From positions 1 to 42,708 of the forward strand of contig NZ_JFAQ01000075.1 in assembly GCF_001304695.1 (NCBI RefSeq): a stretch of DNA of 42,708 bases, given 5' to 3'. The translations under genes were made by a program, and so were the position numbers. Positions 9,204 through 17,076 of this stretch are shown piece after piece (the stretch's first letter is position 1; the number at the start of each line of letters is the position of its first letter). Source of the stretch: Xanthomonas axonopodis (lineage in GTDB: Bacteria; Pseudomonadota; Gammaproteobacteria; Xanthomonadales; Xanthomonadaceae). The notes below the pieces were generated by a model. The model made no database searches, was not told where the DNA came from, and saw only the letters and a program-made list of their open reading frames with translations.

Positions 9204-9839
9204 ATGGTCGCCACGCTGTACCACTCCCCCAGCACCGCCGCGTTGGTGGTGCATTGGCTGCTGATCGAACTGGATGTGGCGCACACGCTGCATGCGCTGG
9301 ACTTTGCTCAGCGCCAACACAAATCACCCGAATATCCGGCGATCAATCCGGCTGGCGTGGTGCCCACCCTGGTGCTGGACGGGCAGGTACTGACCGAGGC
9401 GGCCGCGATCGTCCTGCATCTGGCCGACCTGTATCTACAGGCTCGACTCGCGCCTGCGGTCGGGACACCGGCGCGTGCGGCGTACTACAAGTGGATGTTC
9501 TTCTGCGCCAACACCCTGCAGCCGGCGTACCGCGCCTGGTTTTATCCCGACGAACCCGCTGGTGCCGCGCATGCCGATCACGCCCAGGCGCTGGCGCGCG
9601 CGCAGCTGGAAGCGGCCTGGGCGCAGGTGCATACGTATCTGCAGGCGCACGGCCCGTACCTGCTGGGGCAGCAGCTGTCGGCGGCCGACTTCATGTTGAC
9701 CATGCTCATGCGTTGGTCGCGCAATATGCCGCGGCCGACAGATACCTGGCCGGCGCTGCGGGCGCACGCAATGCGGATGAAGGCTCGCCCAGCATTCCAG
9801 GAAACCTATCGCCGGGAAGGCCTGACGGACTGGACCTGA
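9204..9839 (+). CDS. Glutathione S-transferase family protein
   Basis: A 211-residue cytoplasmic GST. The N-terminal thioredoxin-like domain starts ATLYHSPSTAA, carries the cis-Pro loop GVVPTLVLDG and the glutathione-binding Glu-Ala in LTEAAAIVLHL. The C-terminal all-helical domain contains the N-capping-box-like segment LSAADFMLTMLM. The catalytic Ser/Tyr is probably in the SPST turn. The substrate is unknown. The ATG at 9204 follows GGAGCG closely. It is followed by a carbonic anhydrase remnant. Confidence 0.9.
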   Translation: MVATLYHSPSTAALVVHWLLIELDVAHTLHALDFAQRQHKSPEYPAINPAGVVPTLVLDGQVLTEAAAIVLHLADLYLQARLAPAVGTPARAAYYKWMFFCANTLQPAYRAWFYPDEPAGAAHADHAQALARAQLEAAWAQVHTYLQAHGPYLLGQQLSAADFMLTMLMRWSRNMPRPTDTWPALRAHAMRMKARPAFQETYRREGLTDWT

Positions 9840-9982
9840 ACCTGCAGCGGCGGGCCGCGTCTTTTGATCGCAGAATCTCCATCCGGCCCGTTTGGTCGCG
9901 TCCGCCACATAGTAGGATCGCGACGCCAACCAGCGAGCAGGGGCTCGTCCATGTCGCATTCCGCATCGCGTCGAACAGCGCG

Positions 9983-10201
9983 ATGATCGAACCGATCGTC
10001 CCGGCGGTGCTCACCGCCAAGGCCAAGGGCGGTGCAAACCTGCTGGCCGACTCGGTCAAGGCCAACGTCAAGCGTACTGTCGACCGCTTGCGCGCCGCAT
10101 CCGAACCTGCGCTGCTCGAACCATTGCGCGCCGGCGATGTGCGCGTGGTCGGTGCGTACTACACCTTGCAGGACGGCAAGGTTGACTTTTTCGACGTTTG
10201 A
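9983..10201 (+). pseudogene. Remnant of a beta-carbonic anhydrase (C-terminal ~72 residues)
   Basis: The frame from 9983 encodes a segment matching the end of beta-class carbonic anhydrases: MIEPIVPAVLTAK, then ANVKRTVDRLR, and the terminal strands VRVVGAYYTLQDGKVDFFDV. The zinc-binding half (CxDxR and HxxC motifs) is missing; the upstream sequence in this frame does not resemble the family. A short ATG frame at 9951 (MSHSASRRTAR, stop after 11 codons) could be the old N terminus, which would imply an internal deletion, but that is speculation. The product cannot be an active anhydrase. Confidence 0.65.
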
Positions 10202-10565
10202 GTCGAATGCAGGCAAGCCCCGGCCATAGCAATATGCTCTGGTCCGCGGGCACGTGTCATGCCGCATGGGTGTGTAAAACGAAAAGGCCGACATGCGCAC
10301 ATGTCGGCCTTTTCGTTTGATCAACTCGATGCAGTTTGCCGATTGCCCCCATCGTACGATGCGCCGGACCACGGGGCAGGCGATCGATCATCGGCGCCAG
10401 CGCTTGTCGTGAGCACCTGCAACACCATTGACCGCGACCACGGCGATCAAGAAGCCTCGCCAGAGCAGTCCGTACGGCGCTTGGGGCCCGCAGAATTGAA
10501 GTGGTAAACACCGAACACCGGCTGCGCCCGCCTGGCGGCAAACGCGCTCGGTGTGCTGGCGGTGC
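10202..10565. other. Intergenic region between the carbonic anhydrase remnant and pldA
   Basis: A 364-bp stretch with no convincing gene. It holds a strong bidirectional terminator at 10277-10318; apart from that I see nothing recognisable. Confidence 0.6.
10277..10318. terminator. Strong bidirectional Rho-independent terminator
   Basis: A perfect 19-bp inverted repeat: arms 10277-10295 and 10300-10318 with the 4-base loop CGCA. Each arm begins or ends with AAACGAAAA / TTTTCGTTT, so T-rich tracts occur in both directions. It separates the carbonic anhydrase remnant (plus) from pldA (minus). Confidence 0.85.
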
Positions 10566-11699
10566 TTAGAACCACTCCAGCAACGACACGCCCACACCGA
10601 TGTAGGTTGCCTTGTGGTTGTACTCGATCATGCTTTCGCCGTAGCCATCGAACACCTGCACATGGCCGCGCAACAGGTTGGTGATGGGGAAGCCGTAATC
10701 CAGCTGCACCGAACCGTGCGAGCGGTCGCCGCCACGCAGCGAATGGCGTGCGATCAGCGCCAATTCGTGGCCGTCCTTGTTGTACACCAGCGTCGCATCG
10801 CCGCGGCCCATGTAGTCCTCGATATCGGGATTGTTGTCGTCGGCGCGGTCTTCCTTGATGCGGAACCAGGGGCGCAGTGTCAGCGCCCAGTTCTCCCGAT
10901 CCAGCCCGAAGTTCAGGATCACTCGATTCCACGAGCGCGACAGCGGGTCGGCACGCCCGTTGGACATGTGATTGAGGCTGATGCCGCTCATGCGGCCCTT
11001 CCAGCCGAAGATGCTGTAGTTGTTGCGAAAGACCAGCATCGCTTCGGGCTCGTAATTGGTCTCGCGGAACGGGCGCGACGCATCGGCGTTATAGGCCTGC
11101 CAGCGCGAGCTCTGGGTGTAGCCCATCCAGATATCGCCGTTGTCGCCGAACAGGTCTTCCACCACCTTGGTCTTGAAGCTGAGCTGGAATTTGAGCTCGG
11201 TGCTGTCCAGCTGCTGCGGCGTGTTGACCGAGTTGGCCGGATTCGGCGATTGCGGGGTGCGGTTGGTGTCGCTGGTCCAGAAGGCCGGCAACAGGTACAC
11301 CGGCTTGTAGCCGCGTAGCTGGAAGGTGCCCAACTTGGAGTCCTTGGCCAGTTCCCAGCATCGGTCCAGCAACGAGCCGCGGCCGGCGTTGGCCACGGCT
11401 TCTTCTTTCGGTTGGTCCTGGCTGTCGGCGCGGAAAAAATCGCCGACCCGGCTGATGGTGCGCGTATCGTCGGGCTTGGCTTCCTTCTGCTTGGCCAATT
11501 GCGCTGCGGCATCTGCCTCTGCTGTTTGCTGCGGCGTGTAGCCCAGTGCCTTGTCGTAACAGGCCAGGCGAGCGGCATCGGACGTCACCGAGGTGCAGGC
11601 TTGCGGCGAGGCCGGCTGCGGTGCGATTTCCTGTGCATGTGCCAACGGCGCGGCGGCCAGTGCGATCAGCATCAGGGGGCGGGTGTGGTGCTTGGACAT
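10566..11699 (-). CDS. pldA: Outer-membrane phospholipase A (OMPLA)
   Basis: A calcium-dependent outer-membrane beta-barrel that hydrolyses phospholipids misplaced in the outer leaflet. The catalytic motif is clear: His244, Ser246 and Asn258 in NHMSNGRADPLSRSWNRV. The spacing (+2, +14) is identical to E. coli His142/Ser144/Asn156. From the ATG at 11699 it has 377 residues with a signal peptide (MLIALAAAPLAHA, then QE). The ~90 residues before the barrel, including a CTSVTSDAARLACYDKA segment with two Cys, are an extension relative to E. coli, common in this lineage. It ends in a C-terminal Phe (LLEWF), the usual outer-membrane assembly signal. Monocistronic. Confidence 0.95.
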   Translation of the reverse strand: MSKHHTRPLMLIALAAAPLAHAQEIAPQPASPQACTSVTSDAARLACYDKALGYTPQQTAEADAAAQLAKQKEAKPDDTRTISRVGDFFRADSQDQPKEEAVANAGRGSLLDRCWELAKDSKLGTFQLRGYKPVYLLPAFWTSDTNRTPQSPNPANSVNTPQQLDSTELKFQLSFKTKVVEDLFGDNGDIWMGYTQSSRWQAYNADASRPFRETNYEPEAMLVFRNNYSIFGWKGRMSGISLNHMSNGRADPLSRSWNRVILNFGLDRENWALTLRPWFRIKEDRADDNNPDIEDYMGRGDATLVYNKDGHELALIARHSLRGGDRSHGSVQLDYGFPITNLLRGHVQVFDGYGESMIEYNHKATYIGVGVSLLEWF

Positions 11700-11955
11700 G
11701 GGCGGTCTGGCCGAGGTGAAGGCGCCAGGCAGGCGCAGAGACACGCAGCTTAACGGTCGCGTCTGCATATGCAATGTGTACACGGCGGCATAACATTCGC
11801 CCGAACCGCCTTGTCCCAGCGTCTGCTTGCAACGTGCTGCCCTAGGCGGGCATGCGCATCGTGTGCCCGGCACACGTCAGCCGAATGCGCGCATGTGGCC
11901 GGCACGTGCCTCCTGGACAACAAGCGCGTGCACCGCAGTCAGCCTTTCCAAATTC

Positions 11956-12441
11956 CTAGAAAAACCAGCCGATCGCGAACACGCCCAGCATGCACAGGCC
12001 AAGCGCCAGCTTGGTGGCGGTGCCGAGCATGATGCCCACCCATGTGCCGATACCGACCTTGGTGGCCTGGCCGGACTTGCGTGTCTGGTAATACTCGCCG
12101 AGCCAGGCGCCAGCGAACGGGCCGACGAACAGCCCGATCGGCATGAAGAAAATGCCCGCAATGCCCCCGATGACCGAACCCCACAACGCCATCTTGCTGG
12201 CACCTACCCGCTGCGCCCCGTACAGCGTGGCCAAGAAGTCGACCAGATACGACAGCGCGGTGATCAACCCCAGCACCACCAGTGTCACCCAACCGATGTG
12301 GGTGAAATTGTCGGTCCAGGCGGCAACTAGCAGGCCGGCGAACACCAGTGGCAGGCCCGGCAGGGCCGGCAGGAAGACGCCAGCCAGGCCGATCAGCACC
12401 AGCGCTGCGGCCAGAACGTAGTAAACGACGGCGGTGTCCAT
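11956..12441 (-). CDS. DUF456 membrane protein
   Basis: A 161-residue hydrophobic protein with four to five predicted membrane segments. Two Gly/Pro-rich motifs, GLAGVFLPALPGLPLVFAGLL and a second half with GIAGIFFMPIGLFVGPFAGAWLGEY, are the hallmark of the DUF456 family. The function is unknown; the glycine-rich repeats suggest tight helix packing. It is divergent from the cold-shock gene across 227 bp. Confidence 0.88.
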   Translation of the reverse strand: MDTAVVYYVLAAALVLIGLAGVFLPALPGLPLVFAGLLVAAWTDNFTHIGWVTLVVLGLITALSYLVDFLATLYGAQRVGASKMALWGSVIGGIAGIFFMPIGLFVGPFAGAWLGEYYQTRKSGQATKVGIGTWVGIMLGTATKLALGLCMLGVFAIGWFF

Positions 12442-12492
12442 GATGGTTACCCAGGTCCAAATTCAGGCTTGACAAAAAGGCGCTAGGAGTGC

Positions 12493-12520
12493 TTGAAAAT
12501 TCATTTTGTGCGGGTTAATT
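12493..12520 (+). promoter_or_regulatory. Candidate promoter for the cold-shock gene
   Basis: TTGAAA (12493-12498) and TTAATT (12515-12520) are separated by 16 bases, in an AT-rich island inside GC-rich DNA. Transcription from here would give a 5' leader of about 140 bases before the cold-shock ATG at 12669; long leaders are usual for csp mRNAs. Position and spacing fit sigma-70, but the -10 is weak. Confidence 0.35.
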
Positions 12521-12668
12521 TGCAGCCGCTGCTGTTTGCAAAGGTCACCGTGAATCGTGGCCTGATGCGGCAGATCTTCTGATCCGCTACATCCTTGTAC
12601 CTCGCTTCCTCCTTGCAATCACAGCCACCACCGCTCGTCCATCACAGTGTCGTAGGGAGTCAGTCGAG

Positions 12669-12884
12669 ATGTCCAACATCGAACGCGAAAATGGTGTCGT
12701 GAAGTGGTTCAACGATGCCAAGGGCTTTGGGTTCATCAGCCGCGAAAATGGCGAAGACGTCTTCGTGCATTTCCGCGCGATCCAGATCCAGGGCTTCAAG
12801 AGTCTCAAGGAAGGTCAGAAGGTCAGCTTCACGGTCGTGCAAGGCCAGAAGGGCCTGCAGGCCGATGCAGTGCAGGTGGTCTGA
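12669..12884 (+). CDS. cspA: Cold-shock domain protein (CspA family)
   Basis: A 71-residue single-domain RNA/DNA-binding protein. RNP1 (KGFGFISRE) and RNP2 (VFVHF) are intact, with the usual start [15 protein letters not shown]. The protein melts mRNA secondary structure; cytoplasmic. It is slightly divergent from typical Csp ([15 protein letters not shown] instead of a HFSAI...GFKSL loop). Preceded by a leader of ~140-220 bases and followed directly by a strong terminator, so it is a single-gene unit. GGGAG lies ~10 bases before the ATG. Confidence 0.95.
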   Translation: MSNIERENGVVKWFNDAKGFGFISRENGEDVFVHFRAIQIQGFKSLKEGQKVSFTVVQGQKGLQADAVQVV

Positions 12885-12912
12885 GCCGCTGCGCGGAGCG
12901 CATCAGCCACGC

Positions 12913-12944
12913 AACAAAAAGGCCCGTCAGCGGGCCTTTTTGTT
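12913..12944 (+). terminator. Rho-independent terminator of the cold-shock gene
   Basis: Arms 12913-12926 and 12931-12944 pair around a TCAG loop: a GGCCCG/CGGGCC core flanked by A5 and T5. It lies 28 bases after the stop codon. The symmetric A/T tracts would also work for the convergent gene at 13019. Confidence 0.85.
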
Positions 12945-13018
12945 TGCAACGGTGTTGTCCCCGGCCCTTTCCAACTGGCGACGCAGTGGCAGGGCGTGTA
13001 CGCCGCCGAGCTGATGGA

Positions 13019-13498
13019 TCAGCGCAGCACGACCTTGCCGTTGACCACGCGTACATATGCGTTCTCGCGCACGCCAGCCAGGTCGCGCTGATTGACCACG
13101 ATCACGCGGCCGTCGTCCATGCGCACCTGCACGTCGAAGCTGGAACTGGTGACGTTGTTCTGGATGGCGTTACCTGCCAGCGCGCCGGCAGCGGCACCGG
13201 CGACGGCCGAAACGTTCTTGTTGCCTGTGCTGCCGCCGGTATCCTTGGAAATCTGGCGGGCGGCCACCGCGCCCACGATGCCACCGAGCACGGCGCCAGT
13301 GCCGGTCGGCGCGGTGCGGGTCGGGCCGACTTCGTCGATCCGGGTCACGATGCCGCAATCCACGCAAGGCTGCGTCTGCGAGTAGCCCTGGTCGTAACCA
13401 CGGTCGCCGCGATAGCTGCCGTATTGGGGTTGGGAGGTGGCGCAGCCAACCAGGGTCGCGGTTGCGGCCAGGCCGATAACGAGCAGTCGGGTCTTCAT
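13019..13498 (-). CDS. Glycine-zipper outer-membrane lipoprotein
   Basis: A 159-residue protein with a lipoprotein signal (VIGLAATATLVGC, lipobox Cys) and a central glycine-zipper 2TM segment: AVLGGIVGAVAARQ and SAVAGAAAGALAGNAIQ. The C-terminal strand-rich part reads VQVRMDDGRVIVVNQRDLAGVR. Related 17-kDa/SlyB-like proteins are anchored in the outer membrane and thought to support envelope integrity; the exact role is unknown. The ATG at 13498 follows GGAGAG. A second glycine-zipper protein lies at 16142 and a third at 27933. Confidence 0.88.
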   Translation of the reverse strand: MKTRLLVIGLAATATLVGCATSQPQYGSYRGDRGYDQGYSQTQPCVDCGIVTRIDEVGPTRTAPTGTGAVLGGIVGAVAARQISKDTGGSTGNKNVSAVAGAAAGALAGNAIQNNVTSSSFDVQVRMDDGRVIVVNQRDLAGVRENAYVRVVNGKVVLR

Positions 13499-13629
13499 GA
13501 AATCTCTCCGGGTGGTTCGAAAAGGCGGCCGGGGCCGCGGCGACGTCATCGTGTGATGGTCCAGGTGAACGGCCTGCCAACTACGGCACTGCAGGCTTAA
13601 CGAAACCCGAGCGCCGTATTCATCAAACC

Positions 13630-14058
13630 TCAGCGAAAGTCGCGATGGCAGGCCTCGCAGGCGTCGGAGATGCGTGTGTGGAGTTGGTCCAGCTGCCTGC
13701 AATCGGTCAGCGTCACGCCCTGGGCCTGATCCAACGCGGCGCACAATGCCTGTGCGTGCTCGCTGAAGCGACGGTCCTCGCCAATCGCGGGGAATGCCGG
13801 CTCGACTTCGTCGGCCAGCAGGCGCAGTGATTGCAGCCGTCGCTGTTGCTGCGCCGGCGTGCAGGCGGCGCCTGCGTCCGGTCGCAGCATGCGTAACTGG
13901 TAGGCCATGATCTGCATCAAGCTGTCGCGCACCGGCTCGCGTCGCACCCGTAGTGCGTTGGCGACCATGACGGTGGCAACCAGGCCGATCAGCAGGCCCA
14001 GCACCAGCATGAAGGCGTAACGGGCCGCACGGGATTGGGGGGGAGGCGGGGCGTGCAT
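13630..14058 (-). CDS. Membrane-anchored class II-like cytochrome c
   Basis: A 142-residue protein with one N-terminal membrane segment (YAFMLVLGLLIGLVATVMVANAL) and a helical periplasmic domain ending in a haem-attachment motif CEACH (residues ~135-139). A CxxCH close to the C terminus is characteristic of class II (cytochrome c'-like, four-helix) cytochromes. The sixth ligand is not evident. It would carry electrons or bind small ligands at the periplasmic face; no partner oxidase is nearby. The ATG at 14058 has a good AGGAG 8 bases upstream. Divergent from tcdA. Confidence 0.75.
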   Translation of the reverse strand: MHAPPPPQSRAARYAFMLVLGLLIGLVATVMVANALRVRREPVRDSLMQIMAYQLRMLRPDAGAACTPAQQQRRLQSLRLLADEVEPAFPAIGEDRRFSEHAQALCAALDQAQGVTLTDCRQLDQLHTRISDACEACHRDFR

Positions 14059-14132
14059 CAGGTGGCTCCTGGGACGCAACGTGCGTTGCGGCAGCGTGGG
14101 CGCGCCCTGGGTGGCGCGCGTAAAATAGGTCG

Positions 14133-14963
14133 ATGAAAGCACAATGGCGTGAACGCTTTGCCGGTATCGACCGGCTGTATGGGGTCGGCACGGTCGAGCG
14201 CTTGTCGGCATGCCGCGTGGCGGTGGTCGGCATGGGTGGTGTGGGCTCGTGGGTGGTCGAGGCACTGGCACGCACCGGGGTGGGGCACATCCGCCTGATC
14301 GATGCCGATGACGTGTGCGTGTCCAACACCAACCGGCAGCTGCCGGCGCTGGCCGGGCAGTACGGGCGCAACAAGGCGCGTGCGATGGCCGAACGCTGCG
14401 TGGCGATCAATCCCGACATCGACGCCGACGCGGTCGAGGCTTTCCTGACCTCGGGCAATATCGACACCTTGCTGGGTGAGGGCTTGGACCTGGTGATCGA
14501 TGCCTGCGACAGCTTTCGGGTCAAGGTGGAAACCATCGCCTGGTGCCGGCGGCGCAAGTTGCCGCTGCTGACCGTGGGCGCGGCTGGCGGGCGCACCGAC
14601 CCAACGCTGGTGCGCGTGCGCGATGTCTCGCGCACCGAGCACGATGCGATGCTGGCGCTGATCCGCAAGAAGCTGCGCAGCGAATTCAATTTCCCCAAGA
14701 ACCCGCAGCGTTACTTCGGCGTGCCCGCGGTGTATTCGTTGGAAAACGTCAAATACCCGCAGGCCGACGGCAGCGTCTGCGGTATCCGCCCGCAGCTCGA
14801 TGCCGATGCCACGCTCAAGCTGGATTGCGGGGCAGGGCTGGGTGCGGCCACGCATATCACCGGCACCTTCGCATTCGTGGCAGTGGGCAAGGCGCTGGAC
14901 ATGTTGCTCAAGCCCAAGGCTGCGGCGGCGACGCCGGCAGCCGCGGCGGTTGCGGCCTCGTGA
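14133..14963 (+). CDS. tcdA: tRNA threonylcarbamoyladenosine dehydratase TcdA
   Basis: A ThiF/E1-like ATP-dependent enzyme that cyclises t6A37 to ct6A in ANN-decoding tRNAs. The nucleotide-binding loop GMGGVGS is at residues 33-39, followed by IDADDVCVSNTNRQ (the N-x-N-R-Q E1 signature), VIDACDSFRVK and the segment GRTDPTLVRVRDVSRTEHD. The length of 276 fits the family, with a short Ala-rich tail. The ATG at 14133 was chosen because the conserved RFAGIDRLYG segment follows directly. Convergent with tatD. Confidence 0.95.
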   Translation: MKAQWRERFAGIDRLYGVGTVERLSACRVAVVGMGGVGSWVVEALARTGVGHIRLIDADDVCVSNTNRQLPALAGQYGRNKARAMAERCVAINPDIDADAVEAFLTSGNIDTLLGEGLDLVIDACDSFRVKVETIAWCRRRKLPLLTVGAAGGRTDPTLVRVRDVSRTEHDAMLALIRKKLRSEFNFPKNPQRYFGVPAVYSLENVKYPQADGSVCGIRPQLDADATLKLDCGAGLGAATHITGTFAFVAVGKALDMLLKPKAAAATPAAAAVAAS

Positions 14964-15013
14964 TGTTGCCTGCGCGCTGTCGTGCTGACCGCGCGCTGAT
15001 ACGCACGCTGCGC

Positions 15014-15781
15014 TCAGTTCGGTAGGCCGAACAGACTGCGTGCGTTGGCGGATGTCTGCGCAGCGATGTGCGCAGGGTCTTGCCCGCGCAGCTGGGCGAT
15101 GCAGTCCAATACCGTGCGCAGATACGCCGGCTCGTTGCGTTGGCCGCGGTTGCCGGCGTCGGGCTGATCCGGCGCGTCGGTCTCCAGCAGCAGGTGCTGC
15201 AGCGGCATGCTGGCCACCAGCCCGCGCAGGCGATTGGCACGCGGGTAGGTCACCGGGCCGCCCAGGCCGATCATGAAATCCAGTTTCCACAGCTGTTGCG
15301 CCTGCTCGGGGCTGCCGGCAAAGCTGTGCACCACGCCGCGCAGGCCACCCACCGCCTTGATGCGGGTGATGACTTCCTCGGTGGCGCGGCGCGCATGCAC
15401 GATCAGCGGCAGGTCGAACCGCTTGGCCAGTTGCAGCTGAGCATCGAAATAGGTGCGCTGCGCCTGCGCATCCAGTCCGTCGACGAAAAAGTCCAGGCCG
15501 CATTCGCCAATCGCGCACGGCCGCTCGCGTTCGATCCACTCGGCTAGCTCCTGCAGGTGCGCGGGGCGGTGCTTATCCAGGAACAGCGGATGCAGGCCGT
15601 AGGCCGGGTAGAGGCCGGGCGCCTGATCGCAGACCGCACGCAGGCCCGGCCAGCTGGCAGTGGTGATCGCCGGCACCACTTGCTGCATGACGCTTGAGGC
15701 CTGTGCGCGAGCGATCACCGCCGTACGGTCGTGGTCGAACTCGCCTGCATCCAGATGGCAATGGCTGTCGATCAACCGCAT
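15014..15781 (-). CDS. tatD: TatD-family metal-dependent hydrolase/DNase
   Basis: A 255-residue TIM-barrel hydrolase of the TatD family (3'-5' exonuclease on DNA/RNA ends in characterised members). Metal ligands are visible: DSHCHLD at 5-11, the Glu in GECGLDFF, the His in PLIVHARR, the His in VVHSFAGS and the Asp in LLETDAPD. The sequence resembles the YjjV subgroup as much as TatD itself, so the symbol is by family. Its ATG overlaps the stop codon of the upstream small membrane protein by one base (TGATG), implying translational coupling. Confidence 0.9.
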   Translation of the reverse strand: MRLIDSHCHLDAGEFDHDRTAVIARAQASSVMQQVVPAITTASWPGLRAVCDQAPGLYPAYGLHPLFLDKHRPAHLQELAEWIERERPCAIGECGLDFFVDGLDAQAQRTYFDAQLQLAKRFDLPLIVHARRATEEVITRIKAVGGLRGVVHSFAGSPEQAQQLWKLDFMIGLGGPVTYPRANRLRGLVASMPLQHLLLETDAPDQPDAGNRGQRNEPAYLRTVLDCIAQLRGQDPAHIAAQTSANARSLFGLPN

Positions 15782-15996
15782 CAGTCGCGGCGTACCGGTG
15801 CCGGCACTGGCGCCCTGCGGGTTTTCCAGTTGGCCAGCAGCAACGTGGTCAGGCCGAACAGCACTTCGTCCAGGAACGGGATCGGGTCCGGCATCACCAC
15901 GTCAATCAGAAACAGCGCGGCAGCCAGCTTGAACAAGGTGGGATAGCGCAGCGTGCTGGCCCAATCCAGCGCCCGTGCGGTCAGGGGATTTCGCAT
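15781..15996 (-). CDS. Small hydrophobic protein upstream of tatD
   Basis: A 71-residue protein: a short amphipathic start (MRNPLTARALDWASTLRYPTL), then a hydrophobic segment FKLAAALFLIDVVMPDPIPFLDEVLFGLTTLLLANW and a basic Pro-rich tail. It resembles the xanthomonad DUF6116 group as I remember it; I could not check this. Function unknown. The stop codon overlaps the tatD start (TGATG), so both are probably made from one mRNA. Confidence 0.75.
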   Translation of the reverse strand: MRNPLTARALDWASTLRYPTLFKLAAALFLIDVVMPDPIPFLDEVLFGLTTLLLANWKTRRAPVPAPVRRD

Positions 15997-16141
15997 GCGA
16001 ATGCTCCGGCTGTTAGAGATGCATGAAGTAACCGCTAGCTGAACTTAACCGTCGTGTTCATGAGCGAGCGCCTTTTTGTTCAGGGTTCCCATGCTGGAAT
16101 TACGGCCGTCAACAACGCGGTGCGTCCGCAGGGAGCTGGTG

Positions 16142-16933
16142 ATGAAGAGCAATACGACAACTATACTGGTCGCTGCTGGTGCCTTGCTGGTCGGAGGCGT
16201 TGCCACTGCCGCTTTCATGAATAACCGCCCGTCGTCCGGCGATTTTGTCGCCAACGGCCAGCCGGCGCCGCGCGGCCTGGAATATGCCGATGTGGTCAAG
16301 GTCGCCCCCATTACCCAGCGCGAGCCGCAGTACGCGCAGGTGATCAACAGCAACGCCGTCCGCGAAACCACCACTAGCACCTCGCCGCGCGAAGTGTGCC
16401 GCGATGTCGTGGTGCAGGAGCGTTTGCCCGAGCGCGACGGTAACGTGGGTGGCACCGTGGCCGGTGCGCTCATCGGCGGCCTGATCGGCAACCAGGTGGG
16501 TGGCGGCAATGGTCGCAAGCTGGCGACCGCCGCAGGCGCGGTGGGTGGCGGCTTCATCGGTAACCGCATCGACCGCAACCACGTCGGCGGCCGTGTAGTG
16601 GATCGCACCGAGCATCAGTGCCATACCGAAAATGCCAACTCCTCGTCCTCGCGCGTGGTCGGTTACGACGTGACCTACCGCAATGCCGATGGCACCACCG
16701 GCACCATGCGCATGGACAGCAAGCCGGGCGAACGCATCTCGCTGGGCGACGCCGACAATGTGGTGGCCTATGACGTCACCTACCGCTACGACGGGTTCGA
16801 AAAGACCGTGCGCATGAACGACAAGCCCACCAGCGACCGTCTGCCGGTGGTCGATGGCCAGCTGGTGACCCAGATGGCATCGACGGCGGGCGACTCCAAC
16901 GTACGCCAGGACGGTTTGAGTACCCGGCAGTAA
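16142..16933 (+). CDS. Glycine-zipper 2TM domain protein
   Basis: A 263-residue protein with an N-terminal membrane anchor or uncleaved signal (TTILVAAGALLVGGVATAAFM) and a long glycine zipper at ~100-145 (GGTVAGALIGGLIGNQVGGG, then TAAGAVGGGFIGNRIDR). After it comes a repeated strand motif YDVTYR, seen twice (GYDVTYRNADGTTG and AYDVTYRYDGFEK). Likely sits in the periplasm or outer membrane; role unknown. The ATG at 16142 has GGGAG upstream; an earlier ATG at 16076 lacks a ribosome site and adds an Arg-rich stretch before the anchor. Ends at a strong terminator. Confidence 0.88.
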   Translation: MKSNTTTILVAAGALLVGGVATAAFMNNRPSSGDFVANGQPAPRGLEYADVVKVAPITQREPQYAQVINSNAVRETTTSTSPREVCRDVVVQERLPERDGNVGGTVAGALIGGLIGNQVGGGNGRKLATAAGAVGGGFIGNRIDRNHVGGRVVDRTEHQCHTENANSSSSRVVGYDVTYRNADGTTGTMRMDSKPGERISLGDADNVVAYDVTYRYDGFEKTVRMNDKPTSDRLPVVDGQLVTQMASTAGDSNVRQDGLSTRQ

Positions 16934-16973
16934 CGGGTTAGCCGCAGCGACGCGCAGTCAGCGCAGCAGTGAG

Positions 16974-17000
16974 AAGAGAGCCGGCATTGCCGGCTCTTTT
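16974..17000 (+). terminator. Rho-independent terminator after the glycine-zipper gene
   Basis: GAGCCGGC (16978-16985) and GCCGGCTC (16989-16996) pair around ATT, followed by TTTT. About 40 bases after the stop codon. Confidence 0.8.
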
Positions 17001-17076
17001 CATTTGCGCCATTCCCGGGCGGCTGCACTGCCATGTTGGGCCGGCAACTGTCAGATAATCGAGGTTTCAGCTTGCG

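Noticed and set aside
9068-10201. A 377-codon frame spanning the GST and the carbonic anhydrase tail
   Set aside because: Its first two thirds are an out-of-frame reading of the GST gene; only the end is homologous to a known protein.
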